From assembly GCA_964019055.1 (NCBI GenBank), contig OZ025208.1:15556957-15620956 (forward strand): a stretch of 64,000 nt of DNA, given 5' to 3'. This stretch comes from Anthopleura xanthogrammica. Lineage: Eukaryota; Cnidaria; Anthozoa; Actiniaria; Actiniidae. Below, one piece after another: positions 1 to 12,305 of the stretch. Within the stretch, counting starts at the first letter, position 1; the number at the start of each line of letters is the position of its first letter. Position numbers and translations under genes: made by a program. The notes beneath the pieces were generated by a model, which made no database searches, was not told the origin of the DNA, and worked only from the letters and a program-made list of their open reading frames with translations.

Positions 1-60
1 TTTGATCAGCCCAGCGATTGTTTCAGGGTATCGATAAAATTTAAGGTTTGAGGTACACCT
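1..60. repeat. Dispersed repeat remnant at window edge
   Basis: The first ~45 bases carry 'cagcccagcgattgtttcag' followed by a stretch nearly identical to 19785-19835 (shared GTTTCAGGGTATCGAT core). The same GTTTCAGGG motif recurs in every unit of the 57-bp arrays at 17.4 and 44.2 kb. This is a truncated single unit of that family. Confidence 0.6.
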
Positions 61-849
61 AATTGCAATAACGTTCTCATATAAAAATAAAAAAATAACA
101 AATAGGAATTAATTATTTTTGCAAAACAGGTAATTATTTCACTGTTTGAAGGCATAGACTGACATGAAATCATATCTTGTTGGTATGTACTAAAACAGTA
201 GAATGCGAACAGGCTTTTGCCGAGGACCAAAAGGAGGGGGAGGGGAGGGGAGGGGGAGGAAATAGCAGCTATATTCTCATCAATCATGAGGGGGCTTTAT
301 AATCAAAATAAGAAATCTTTCTAATTGTTTCCTATTTGTTAGTGGTTTTTTTTGTATATGACGTTCTTGCAATTAGGTGTTAACCCTTTTAACATTTTTT
401 CAGTTTTGGGTATCTATTTTTAGCGCTTTTAACTTAAAACGTTTTATAAATAGATGGTATCCGTTGCTTTAATAACAACAGGCCTTCGCCGACGTCAACC
501 CGCTATCATATTCGCCCTCAGGGAATCATTGTCATAAAATAACAATTAAAAACATATTTCATGAAATTATTGATCGAAGATTTCCGCTTCTGACGCTAAT
601 TTTCTCTAGTGGCGGAAAATTTTACTTTCTAAAGACGTCATCAAGGCAAACAGGTGGTAGATACAATGGGCTTCCATCGACTTATAACGAGGGAAAATGA
701 TAGAGAGAATCAATCTTATTAAGATAAAAGAAAATAAACTAGGAGGGAACTGGAGGGAAGGAAAGGGAAAGATGGATGCAAGGTGGGCGAGATAGATAGG
801 AAAGGATGAAAGAAAGTAGGGACCAAAGATGGAAGGACATTTGTAGCTC
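61..849. other. No gene seen; G-rich tract
   Basis: No convincing coding exon. At about 225-262 there is a purine-rich run of repeated GGGG(A) blocks that could form a G-quadruplex on the plus strand. The rest is AT-rich and unremarkable. Confidence 0.5.
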
Positions 850-856
850 GCATAAT

Positions 857-1400
857 CACAGGGAGCCCAACTTAGATATAAGTAAAAGGTGAAAATAAAA
901 TCGGGAAAAAATCGACTTTAATTTTTTTTTTTAATTCCAGGTCAAGATAATGTCCTCTATAATACGATCAAGCAAAAAAAATCCGTAAAAAAATGCGCGC
1001 GCCTTTGTTTTCCTATAAGCCAGTTCGTGCACATGCGATTTTATCCCAAATTTTGTTTAATTAAAAACAAAAAAAGATGAGAAATTTGGGATAAAATCGC
1101 ACGCGCACTGAAAACGATTCTTAAACTTTCGACTGGCAAGCTTATATAATTCCCCTATGGTATCCTATGTGTGGATATATTGAGACAAAAATAATCCACA
1201 CATAGGATACCATAGAGAAATTATAAAGAAAACAAAGAGGCGCGCGAAAAAAGTGTTCTAGTACATTTTTTACGGATTGTTTATCTCGTTCGTATCATAG
1301 AGGACATTATCTTGACCTGGAATTTAAAAAAAATATTAAAGTCGATTTCTCCCCGATTTTATTTTCACCTTTTACTTTTATCTAAATTGGGATCCCTGTG
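857..1400. mobile_element. Foldback/MITE element, 7-bp TSD gcataat
   Basis: The element has very long terminal inverted repeats (roughly 857-985 against 1272-1400) starting CACAGGGAGCCCAACTTAGA on the left and CACAGGGATCCCAATTTAGA on the right. It is flanked by a perfect 7-bp direct repeat, gcataat (850-856 and 1401-1407). Inside are further nested inverted pairs: a 'tttgggataaaatcgca' pair at about 1035-1105, a 'tatcctatgtgtgga' pair at about 1160-1215, and a 'gcgcgcctttgttttc' pair at about 995-1240. No transposase ORF is present, so it is non-autonomous. It has the same ends and TSD length as the element at 34985-35758. Confidence 0.85.
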
Positions 1401-1407
1401 GCATAAT

Positions 1408-2668
1408 TATCTGTATTATGTACCATGTAGACGAGATCAAATAAAAACATCATTGTTTAATATATAAATAGCTTCTATTACTATCGTTTAAATAATTCTT
1501 ATTAAATACACTTCAGAGTATGTAAGATGTTGTTGATGATGATGATGATGTTGATGATGATGATGCTGGTAATGATGAATAAAGCTGTATCATGATAACG
1601 ATCGATACTGGTATTCCATGTTGCTATGGTGATGATAGTAATGATGGATGAATCATCCTGTTATCATAATGCTGATGTTCGTGTCACTTATGTAAAGTTG
1701 ATGAAAGATTCACACACTGTTAACAGGTTCTTTGTCGTTCACACTCAAACATATTGACAGTTTAAAGCTCACAGTTAATTAGAGCGCTGTTTCCGTATGA
1801 GTAGGAAACATATAGCATTGACTTACAGCAAGTAAACAGTACAACAAGCCGTAACATTGAAATGGCTTCCCATCATCTGGCAGTAAATCATTCAATCACG
1901 ACGCGTAGTTACTGCCAAGGTAACGTAAGGTATACACCCTATGCATAAGGGCGTGGCCATGGAAATACCTTAGTTCATCAGTTATCGAAAAAACCATTGC
2001 TTTCATTGTAAAGAGTATATCGATTTTAGTAATCTTCAAAATTTTCAGCTTACTAACATTAAATGATAAAAAGCTACAGCTGTTTGAAATTAGAAAGATT
2101 TGTATGGAAACCTTAACAACAACCAAGGCCTGACCAACCTCGTTTTCATGTTTTTGGCACATTTCAAATGCTTATAACTCTGCAGTGATTTAATATATAA
2201 CAACAGAACTCTACCAAATTACTAATTTAGACATGCTCTTTCTTGTAATCAAAATATATTTTTGAAATCATTGATGATTCATGGTGCTCGTTCCCAGTCT
2301 TTACTCTTTATGCATAGGGTGTATGGTACAGCTACACTATGGCTGCGAATCTGCAGTGCCGTTTCCCACTCATATACGAAAACCTCTCTATTGTTATACC
2401 GACGGCAGACTAGCTTATCAATACTTGCTCCACTTATAGTGGATAATTAAGGCTAGAGCTTCAACCATCGATCGACCAAACCGACCAGGTTATCCACACA
2501 CACACTCATTTTTGTTCATCCACTCCTACCATAACTGACCAAACCGACAGTACACCACCTTGCACCTCGGTTATTTTATAGAGTCAACATAGCTATTATC
2601 CATAATCTTTTGTTCGTCCATTCCGACCATCGACCGACCAGACCGACCATGACCGTCCATCGCAATTA
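1408..2668. other. Intergenic; dispersed repeat and inverted pair
   Basis: A GAT/GATGAT-rich microsatellite lies at about 1518-1575. Segment 2085-2170 is a diverged copy of a repeat also found at about 62410-62480 (shared core TTTTCATGTTTTTGGCACAT). An inverted pair around 'acaccctatgcata' joins about 1930-1948 to 2305-2326. Repeated 'gaccaaaccgacc' motifs occur at 2470-2660, downstream of the SH3 gene stop, so this may be its 3' UTR. Confidence 0.5.
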
Positions 2669-4994
2669 TCAGCACCAGGTGCCCCATTTAGAGTTATTGC
2701 TATCATCTATACCACCTTGTTCGTACATGCCGACCCTCGGGCGACCAGGGTTTCGTGCGGATATTTCAGAATCTGTTTCCCATTCCTCCTTCTCGTAACG
2801 GTGGAATGTACAGAGAGGGTCCTGAAAACGAACTGCTTGAGAACTGCTTGCTTCTGATGTAGAACTCGATGATTCCACGCTGCATGAAGTCCTGGGACCT
2901 AAAATGACAAGACAGCATAGACACATTTAGTAACTGGCTTTTCAAGATACGGACACACAGTGCAACATTGCGCGCAATGTTGCAGGCAATCGATGCGGCG
3001 GGCCATGTCACACGACGCAATTTGCTCCACGCAATGTTGCTGAGGTAGAAAACGATCCTACTTCTGCAACATTGCCTGCAACATTGCGCGCAATTAATAT
3101 GTTGCGTCGTGTGTCGGCGCCTTAGTGAAAATCGAAAAACCGTGGGCACCCAGAAATATTTCAGAAATCGTATATCTTTCGTTGAGCAATCTGAAACAAC
3201 TCTCTAACTGCAGGAAGTTCGACTGATTTGTAGTCAGATAAACTTCATGTAGTTAGAGAGTCGTTTCTGATTGTTCAAAGAACAATAAACGATTTCTGAA
3301 TTATTTCTAAAATGCTATTGTACGTGCGCGGGAATAACCATGACGTATACGATTGTTCAGCTTTTTGAATTATTTCTTGGGTACCCACGGTTTTTCGATT
3401 CGCACTGTAATATAACCAGACCTTTTCTAAGATATTTAACATGGTGCATTACGGATACACATGTAGCTTGTTTGTACTTGTAATGTTGTTTGTACCCAAG
3501 CTCGTCTAACTAAGAAAAAGGCCGCTGGGTATAGTAAATCGGATAAGGGGTGGTGTGGGAACAGCATTTTGTCTCATCAAACTTATTATCGAGAACTCCC
3601 TCGATCCCCCGCCCTTGATGCCCTTCTCCGACGGCAGCTACACAGGAAGCACCCCAGAACCTAGCTCCGTCGAACACCAGTCCCCTAACTTTCGAAAAAC
3701 GATGCTAAAAGGTCTCGACGATGTTTCTAGTCCTAGATTTTCGAATTTTGTTACCTTTGTTTTCCACTTAAAATTAGAGTGGATACCGTATGAATAAGAA
3801 AAGGCACGGTACAAGGCACGTAATTGCCGTTGAACCAATTAGAGCGCGGGAGATCACTGTTTATCCAATCAAAATGCTTGGATACGACAACGTCACGGTC
3901 AAGACACGGCACGCGTGCATGAATATTTCACAGTCATACGAAATCAGGAAAACTGCTGCAACAGTGTTTGGTACGCTATTATCTGAGTCAGGGAGAGAAC
4001 CATGCATCAGTGACGTACTCACCTGAAGATGACACAACAGACCGTCTTGTTAAATAAACAGAAGGTACAAATCCTTCACGACCAGAACGTGTAGCAACCC
4101 ACCACCAATCTCTATCATCTCTGTTCAATACCCGTACTATATCACCTTTATAAACATCCATATCGTTTTCATCCTGAGCAAAAAAGTTATACAAAACCAA
4201 CATGTGCATATCATTACTCTTGCGCCGGAAATGAGAAACATTCCTTTTCTGTCGCTGGCGAAAACGCTCAAGAGCTTTCCGATTCCAAAAAATCATGTCA
4301 GGAACCCCCGAAGTTTTCCGAATATAAAACGACTCATCTTCGGAATCGCTCGACGACGAGGTATTTCTGAAAATCCCCTCTTCGCTGAAGCTTTTAGTTT
4401 GTAGACGCTTAAAATCACTTTGAGATTTTGATCTTAAAGCATGTTTATCGGTGAAGGATTTCTTGTTTAACAAGTCCATATCGTCTAAAAATTCCTTAAA
4501 AGAAACATCCCCGCAGAACTGCTTTCTTGGCTTGTTTGCTGGATTTGAAGGATTACATACTGATTCCCTAGATAAGTTTGCATCTATCTTCTTGTGAGGT
4601 AACGAGCAGAAGTTAAAAGGAATAAAGCCCCTTTTCCCATTACCATTCAAAGCTAGTACTTTATCATTATCGCGATACAATAAATGCACAATTTCTCCTT
4701 TCGAGACTTTAAGTTCTGTATTCTCAAGCCGTGGTTCAAAATCCCATAAGACTTTTGCTTTTAAAAAAGCTGGATGCCGCAAAGAAGCGTTCGACAATCG
4801 CCTTGTAAGTTCAGTTTTTGAAAGATCTGGTGATGGTATTGAGCCATTCCCATTAGATGCCGTGCCGTGGCTGCTGATGCCACTATCATTATCATCATCA
4901 TCTTCGCCTTTTGGTGGGTCTGGGACGATTCCTTCCGTTAACAACGGCCTCAAAGTAGCAATGTTTTTCTTCTTCGCCTCTTTTAATTTGTAAA
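2669..4994 (-). CDS. SH3-domain adaptor protein (Dlish-like), two 3' exons
   Basis: Two exons are supported. An internal exon (4994-4023) begins after a ccacag acceptor and ends at a consensus CAG|GTGAGT donor in phase 1. A terminal exon (2898-2669) begins after a ttttag acceptor, continues the same frame, and stops after ...KWGTWC. The internal exon encodes two SH3 domains. The first begins KAKVLWDFEP and ends GKRGFIPFNF. The second begins LVLYNFFAQDEND, has a WWW core, and ends GREGFVPSVYL. A Ser/Lys-rich linker separates them. The terminal exon is acidic and Ser-rich and ends in cysteine. SH3 domains bind proline-rich partners; the arrangement recalls the Drosophila Dlish/SH3 adaptor of the Fat-Dachs pathway, but that assignment is inference. 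The internal exon starts at phase 1, so a 5' exon with the start codon is missing; I could not find it in the window. The intron (2899-4022) is filled with foldback repeats. Confidence 0.75.
2960..3116. repeat. Nested palindromic element
   Basis: The segment GCGCAATGTTGCAGGCAAT (about 2971) is inverted as ATTGCCTGCAACATTGCGC (about 3072). A second inverted pair, cacacgacgcaa / ttgcgtcgtgtg, lies at about 3008 and 3103. This is a non-coding foldback element inside the SH3-gene intron. Confidence 0.7.
3122..3410. mobile_element. MITE with ~35-bp TIRs
   Basis: The terminal inverted repeats share AATCGAAAAACCGTGGG (left from about 3130, right ending about 3405). A second, inner inverted pair around 'actctctaact' lies at about 3200-3215 and 3252-3268. 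There is no ORF. It sits inside the SH3-gene intron. Confidence 0.7.
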
Positions 4995-6019
4995 CTGTGG
5001 AAATAAAAACAGATAATTAGCTAGAATTAGCATAAAGCGCTCGTAGGGTTATTTGCACTACTTTGAAAGACCTCAGTGTTACTTGTGTACGACCTCAATC
5101 AATCAAGAAAGCTTTAGTATGTGCAACGTTATAAAAAGCCTTGTAAACTTAATTTTAGTCAGTGCTGCGTGCGTGAATCTCGAAAACTAAAGCAAACAAG
5201 TTAAAGGAAAACATGTAAAATCCTGCAAAAAAAAAAAAAAATTGCGCTAGAATTAGTAATGGTAAGTAAGAAAAACCGAACCTGTTCGCCAGCAATTCAA
5301 CATGACGTAGCTAAAGTTCGGTACGTTACAATCAATCATGCTAACTTTATGCATTGTGATTGGGTTATGGGAGAACCCATTTCAGTGCTCTACATCCAAA
5401 GCTTCCTTGTAAAAGTACACTCGACGAAGAGAATATTAGATTTTGTGTTTGGTTTCTTTCTTTCTTATCTTTTTCTTTCTTAAAGTTTGTTTCTTTGTTT
5501 TCTTTTTATTTCATAAAGTCCAACGTTCAACGTGGTTTTATAACATTCTCTGACATAATATTAATGACTGAACTGTTGAAACAAAGATTATAATATAATG
5601 CTCGCGCGTGGTTAGGACAAATAAACACATGGGTTGTGACAAGCAGTAGTGATAAATTTAGCAGAATGTCCGCTTCGCTATGAATAGAGTAATTAATAAT
5701 AATGTCAGAACAACACTGAAGCGAACAAGTGCCAAGTGTAGCACTTAACAATGGCTGAAAAAGAGAGCGAACTATGTGGTAGCAGGTAGAGAGTGAATGA
5801 GTAGTGATGAATAAGTTAGTTATTTTAACATGAAGTCTAGACGTCGTATTTCATCGGTATTTCGTTATGTTATAATGATGCTCGCAATGAAAATGGCAGC
5901 CATTTTGGAAGATATAGAAATGGTGTTGGAATACATAAAAAAAGGCAGTCATGTACACATATCGACCATCTAACAGTGACTGTCACTTCTATTCGCTTAG
6001 GAATGATTCCAAAGCACCT
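4995..6019. other. No gene recognised
   Basis: Sequence upstream of the SH3 exon. It contains a poly(A) run near 5227-5240 and pyrimidine-rich stretches near 5450-5510. No 5' exon for the SH3 gene could be identified. Short ORFs here lack family resemblance. Confidence 0.4.
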
Positions 6020-6159
6020 ATAGATCCCTTGCAGCACGTCAGAATGCAGCTCAATTTGGAGGACAAAACAATGCGTTCCAATTCTCAGGAGATTGAAATT
6101 CTTTTGTTTTGTCCTCCAAATTGAGCTGCTTTGACGACACGTACGTGAAAGGGGTCTAC
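6020..6159. mobile_element. MITE, GCAGCTCAATTTGGAGGAC family
   Basis: Palindromic element bounded by TATAGATCCCTT and a matching AAAGGGGTCTA end. The inner arms GAGGACAAAACAA and TTGTTTTGTCCTC flank a short loop. Siblings lie at 54223-54353 and 57213-57350, with a truncated relative at about 62687-62745. Confidence 0.75.
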
Positions 6160-6160
6160 A

Positions 6161-6890
6161 GTGAACATCATCATCCAACATGACTTCCCCTTTAATCCCT
6201 CTAAAAATAATTACAAATCACCTACGGTGAACATCAGCCAAAATGGCTGCCACTTTTATCCCCTTAGGAATAATTCCAAACCACCTACTGTGAACATCAG
6301 CCAAAATGGCTGCCATTTTTATAGGCATGATTACAAACCACCTATAATGAACACCATCCAACATGCATGCTGCCACTTTTATTCATTTAGAAATGATTAC
6401 AAACTACCTATAGTGAACACCATCCAACATGGCTGCCACTCTGATTCCCTTAGGAATGATTACAAACTACCTAAAGTGAACACCATCCAACATGGCTGCC
6501 ACTCTGATTCCCTTAGGAATGATTACAAACCACCTATAATGAACACCATTCAACACGGCTGCCACTTTTATTCCCTTAGGAATGATTACAAACCACCTAT
6601 AGTGAACACCATCCAACATGGCTGCCACTCTGATTCCCTTAGGAATGATTACAAACCACCTATAGTGAACACCATCCAACATGGCTGCCACTATGATTCC
6701 CTTAGGAATGATTACAAACCACCTATAGTGAACACCATCCAACATGGCTGCCACTTTTATTTCCTTAGGAATGATTACAAACCACCTATAGTGAACACCA
6801 TCCAACATGGCTGCCACTATGATTCCCTTAGGAATGATTACAAACCACCTATAGTGAACACTATCCAACATGGCTGCCACTCTTATTCCT
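6161..6890. repeat. 63-bp satellite, ~11-12 units
   Basis: Tandem units of 63 bp around ATCCAACATGGCTGCCAC, followed by 'ccttaggaatgattacaaac'. The first units are divergent and of variable length; from about 6410 they are regular. Because 63 is a multiple of three, long ORFs of a 21-residue repeat appear on both strands (6161-6949 plus, 6467-7036 minus). These are repeat artefacts, not genes. Confidence 0.9.
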
Positions 6891-7034
6891 TTACCGTGAT
6901 TGCATATAAAAACTGGAAGATTTTTCGAGACCAAATTTTGAATTACTAAAAGATAATGCCTTTCGTGACTTCTTTGACTTCCATGAGGACAAACAACTTC
7001 GCGAGGAGAATTATAAGACGAGATAACAATATGC

Positions 7035-7310
7035 ATATTAGGGATAGTGATGGCAAGGAGGAATTTCTAATTCTAGATACGAACGTGCGTTAATTGCGTC
7101 GTTAAACATGTATTTCCTCGTATTCAGTGCAAAAATAACATGTTGGGGATGGTGAATGCGAGGAGGAATTTCTAATTCTAGCTACGAACGTGCGTCGTGA
7201 AACATGTATTTCTTCGTATTCAGTGCAAAAAATAACATGTTGGGAATGGTGAATGCGAGGAGGAATTTCTAATTCTAGCTACGAACGTGCGTCGTGAAAC
7301 ATGTATGTTC
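7035..7310. repeat. ~97-106-bp tandem triplication
   Basis: Three copies of a unit containing 'gaggaatttctaattctag', 'acgaacgtgcgt' and 'aacatgtat' start at about 7053, 7158 and 7255. Copies 2 and 3 are nearly identical; copy 1 carries a small insertion. Confidence 0.85.
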
Positions 7311-10300
7311 TTCAGCTTCAAGACCAAAAGCGTGGGGGGAGGCTTAAAATTTGCACGTAAAATAGAGACGTAGGAAGAGATATGGAAATGCAGACATGTT
7401 CGTAAAGTAAATTGAGCAATACTGAATGCCCTGAAGCATTGTGCATTTTCAAAACATCACCTGAGCATCGAACTACTACATATATGAACCTACATTTAAT
7501 TCAAGTTCGAAAATTTTTGCTTTTCTCTGTATGGTAAACAACACAGTCGAGTGTTCAATATTTTTAAACACCTTAAAATAGCATTTCGAGGTAAACAGTA
7601 TTGAATAATAACACTCAATAAAATTTATGATTGAATAGCAATTTGAGTGAAAATCATTTTAAAATTATTCACATAATTTTGCTATCCTCTTGCTCGAAAT
7701 TTCAAAAATTAATACCTCAATTTAGGAAAAATATTCCAAAGTAGAGCTGAATTAGTTAATCATTCGAAAAAGATGTGAAAGCAGTTTGTAAAAATAGATT
7801 TTTATAAATATGGTAACTTGGAGACGAAGTTGAGTTGTACGTAGGAGGTTATTCATCAACACAGTGAATACAAGTTGACCATTTTCATCACTAACTTTCG
7901 CAACTGAATGCCGCTGTTGTTCCAAATGAACGGAAATAATTTCTTCATTTTTTCACGGTCCAATTTTCAAGAGCTTAGCTTTTTTAAATAATAAAATAAT
8001 GAATAAAGAATGAATAAATTAAATTCCTCTATTTTTAACAGTCATTTAGCGTAAAAAATGCGGTATTTATTGGTTATTTTGCGGCTAAATTTTCATTTCA
8101 AAAGATCAGTGCTTTCTAAATGAAAACAAAAATTCAAAACAAGCTAATCCTTGTAAATAAAAGGAAAAGTACCGAAGAAATGCCTTGAAATAATGAATTT
8201 AACCTTGCTTACCATAGAACACTTTTTTCCACATCCTAAGTCGTAGAAAAACAGAAAATCGGAGTGTTGTGTGTTGTATATCGTCGCACCGGTTTAACAC
8301 GGAAAATTGAATAAAGATGTGAGAGGCGATTGACGATCTCATTTCCATGGGATATTAATCAGTGAGCAGACAGCCCTAAGCTAAAGCTGTGTTGCTATAG
8401 AAACAGAATGATTTTATATACACGGACTGTTGATATGATTTTTAACTTTTCAGCATCGCGAAGGACTACAATTTTAACGCTTAAAATTATAAAGCGACGA
8501 CGACAGGACTACAATTATCAAGACCTATCATGTGGTTTACCGGAAGTGTAAAAACCGAATGAAAAAATAAACTCTTTTCTTTAAAGATTTTCAGTTTTCA
8601 TATTACATACAAATCAATGAAAATTTTAATTTCCACATTCTTATAACTTATGGCTTAGCGACAAAACGACTGAACGTCAAGCAGTCATGAAATTTGTCAG
8701 TTTTCACATATTTTTTTCTAGAAATACTGTCTATTTTGGTGCCGCTTTTATTCTTTCCTTGAAAGACAAAATAGATTGAGAAGAAGATTAGATGCTTTCA
8801 AGGTAGAATAAACTGATAAAACGTGTGGAATTTTTAGAGGAAATATGCGGGAAAATTTGCCCAAAAATATATATATTAGAGAGAGGAATATAAGCTTTAC
8901 GTATATATATAAATAAATCTAAATTGTAGCTCTGTAGTATTCAGTAAACAGTACTTTCATTCAGAATTAAAGCAGAAAATAAACATTTCCTAGTAAGAAT
9001 GGAGCTGCATTATTTCAGAATGATATGAATATAGAAGAAAGTTTATAAAATTTAAATTCATCAATCGTACGGTACGGTGACACAAAATTCTCACATGAGT
9101 GCACTGATATTTCATTGTTTCTCCGGCTCTAGGGTGTAATATTTACGTAAATAGAAGTATGTTTGCAGTATTCTGTTTTTGACTAATGGACTGAAGGTCT
9201 AATGGTCGAACAAACATTAAAGATTTGATTACGAATCGAACGACTACAAGATGCTTGTAGTGAATGTTGCTTTGCAGGCGAAGAGTTACGGTCTGTTCAT
9301 CAAAACACTAGCTATTAAATATTACGGCTGCTGTGACTTCAGCTATTGTACTTTAATAGAAAAACTAACAGAATAATAAATAATAAAAACAATAATTTAA
9401 AAATCAAACGAATGGAAAAACCGGTCAGTTTGAGGATAATATGAATTTATACTCACCACAGAATTTTCGTATCATTTGAGTTTAAATTTATTCCTCGTTG
9501 ACCTTAAACCACATCATTCATGAAACGCCACACTTACTAGAAGTTGAATGAAGACAGCTATGCAAGCGTCTATTCTGTACTCTTTGTCAGTGGATCTGTA
9601 CTACTCACTCACTTTGAATCTGAATGACCACCTGCTTAGAGTCTAATTGTGGGTGTATTGTCGATATGAAAGCCTTCCTCATTGGCTTATTTAGAATTAG
9701 TATAGGATTACACCAACCGAAGGACGATGAGTAGCTAGAGTACTAGTTTGCTAGTGAGTGGTGAATAATGAGAATCGATCGTAAAAGTCACAATATGCAT
9801 GCATAGGAGCTGTGCATGGGTTAGTTTCGCTCAAGCATGAATAAAAAAGCGGGTTAATTATTCAGCTATATACGTGTTTTTCTATCGCTTTTTTTCCTTC
9901 TTTCCCTTACTTCCTGTTATCTAACACCAAAGAGATAACCGTATTCAGTAGCTAATGGAACTTTTATCACAAAAAAAATTTACAAAATAAAGAAAAAGGA
10001 AAGACTATGGAAGAAATAAAGGAACAGTTTCAAGAAAATAATTTCAGTTATGCCATTTAAACATATATATAAACATTCTTTCCGAATTTAATTTTTCTCA
10101 AAGTGTTTCTCTTCAGTTATTCCAAGCCATTTGACAAGTAAAGTCTTAAAAATATTAAAGGTTTTCAGCATGTAAATGGCTGTCAACACAGTCTATTATG
10201 TAGTAACCCTGCGATAATTCTAGAATATAGGTCTCTAACGAATGCATATAAATAATGTAACCATTGATATTGACATGCATCATCTTATCTAACGGCATCA

Positions 10301-10800
10301 TAGCTGACTGGCTGTACTTTCAATTAAAGCACAAAACAGCGTTGCTTTCAACGATTATATATCGATCGATGAACATGCAATATTGCACGGAACCTTTAGA
10401 CGAGAATTGTCTTTTAATGCATTTGAAATTGAGAAATAATGATCAGGTTAGACTAGCCCGTCGTGATAAGCATGATTGGACATCATTTTAGCTATAAATA
10501 GGTATTATCTAACTTACTTTATTATTGAGTAAGGGTATCGAATCGTGTGGTTCTAGGCATTACTCGTAACCCTTGAAGCCGTTTACATTCTTTGAGAATG
10601 AATAATGGACTATTTTAAGAATATGACTAATAGTCGAACCCTACTTTCCAGACACCGTTTAATTGCGCATGCGCAAATCATTCCTAGGTTGTCACTCATT
10701 AAAAGCCGTCACTTAATAACAAGAAGTGTTTTAAACTCGAAAAAAAATCTTTATATTTACGACGAAATGTAGATTTATTTTATTTTTCTCCGTAAGTCAA
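7311..10800. other. AT-rich region, no gene seen
   Basis: About 3.5 kb of AT-rich sequence with only short unsupported ORFs, no recognisable domain, and no clear repeat arrays. I see nothing I can name here. Confidence 0.4.
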
Positions 10801-10935
10801 TTGGGCTAGTAAAACTGAAAGATAAATATCAGTGATGAACGATCAAACGTTTTCGGTTAATTAAGATGGTATAATAACAGCCGAAAACGTTTCGTCAATG
10901 GTTATTCATCGATAATATTTGTCTTTTACTGGCCC
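10801..10935. mobile_element. Palindromic MITE
   Basis: Left end TTGGGCTAGTAAAACTGAAA is inverted on the right as ...TTTTACTGGCCCAA, and the inner arms AAACGTTTTCGG / CCGAAAACGTTT are perfect. Length is about 135 bp with no ORF. Confidence 0.75.
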
Positions 10936-11365
10936 AAAAAGTGATTTTAAAATGTAAATTACTTTTATTTTTATTTTTTTGTTTCGTTTTCATGGTTCTT
11001 TAATTTGAATTTTTAATACTGTCGCTTTTAAAGTTCTCTTCGCCTGGCTGATCATTGAAGTATCATGAACAGTTTCATTTAAATTTAGGCGGGAAAAAGA
11101 CGCGCTCGTGTCTCGAGTCTGACGCATGCGCAGGCGGTTAACCTAGGTTTGCCTTGATTGTGATCCAAGGCCAAAGAGGAACCCGAGAAGATCTGAATAT
11201 TATATGTAATTCTTACTAAGAACTAACACATGGGAATGAATGGTTCGAATTAAGGTAGATATATAGAAGAGGTCATTTTATAGAATCATAGTTTTCAATT
11301 TAAGAAAAATATTTTTTTAATATATATTAGAAAAGCTAATGGCGGAGCTATTTCAAAAAAGATAG

Positions 11366-12023
11366 GTGCATGTTGCATGTTGCATGTTGCATGTTGCATG
11401 TTGCATGTTGCATGTTGCATGTTGCATGTTGCATGTTGCATGTTGCATGTTGCATGTTGCATGTTGCATGTTGCATGTTGCATGTTGCATGTTGCATGTT
11501 GCATGTTGCATGTTGCATGTTGCATGTTGCATGTTGCATGTTGCATGTTGCATGTTGCATGTTGCATGTTGCATGTTGCATGTTGCATGTTGCATGTTGC
11601 ATGTTGCATGTTGCATGTTGCATGTTGCATGTTGCATGTTGCATGTTGCATGTTGCATGTTGCATGTTGCATGTTGCATGTTGCATGTTGCATGTTGCAT
11701 GTTGCATGTTGCATGTTGCATGTTGCATGTTGCATGTTGCATGTTGCATGTTGCATGTTGCATGTTGCATGTTGCATGTTGCATGTTGCATGTTGCATGT
11801 TGCATGTTGCATGTTGCATGTTGCATGTTGCATGTTGCATGTTGCATGTTGCATGTTGCATGTTGCATGTTGCATGTTGCATGTTGCATGTTGCATGTTG
11901 CATGTTGCATGTTGCATGTTGCATGTTGCATGTTGCATGTTGCATGTTGCATGTTGCATGTTGCATGTTGCATGTTGCATGTTGCATGTTGCATGTTGCA
12001 TGTTGCATGTTGCATGTTGCATG
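11366..12023. repeat. Heptanucleotide satellite (TGTTGCA)n, ~94 copies
   Basis: A perfect 7-bp tandem repeat about 657 bp long. Seven is coprime to three, so all six frames stay open as heptapeptide repeats; none of these ORFs is a gene. On the plus strand every junction creates TGCATG, a recognition motif of RBFOX-type RNA-binding proteins if transcribed. Confidence 0.98.
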
Positions 12024-12159
12024 CCAAGCTTGAAATAACGTCAGTGCAGAAGATATTATGCCGGAAAAACCTGCAGACAAAGTTTAGGGAAATTCCATAT
12101 TGTTGATTGTCGTGATGGCCTTTAGCTGATTGCATTTCATTTACCAATGAATCCTTCGT

Positions 12160-12305
12160 TTGTACATGACGTCATAGCCGCCATGTTGGAAGAATTTGAC
12201 AAAAGATTTTTCAATGAATTATTTTGTTATACCTTCCAACATGACGAACATGACTTTTGTTATTTTACTCCCTTGGGAATTATGATGATTGTAAACCAAG
12301 AATAC
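12160..12305. repeat. Dispersed element related to both 33-bp and 63-bp satellites
   Basis: The left half, GCCGCCATGTTGGAAG followed by TTTGACAAAAGA, matches the 33-bp unit at 40.2-41.2 kb. The right half, CCAACATGACG followed by TTATTTTACTCCCTTGGGAA and 'attgtaaacc', resembles the 63-bp unit at 6.2-6.9 kb. Confidence 0.6.

Noticed and set aside
6161..7036. ORFs of 262 and 189 codons on opposite strands
   Set aside because: They are translations of the 63-bp satellite, which is a multiple of three and stop-free on both strands.
11295..12147. Long ORFs in all frames over the heptamer repeat
   Set aside because: A perfect 7-bp repeat without stop triplets is open in every frame; the proteins are pure heptapeptide repeats.
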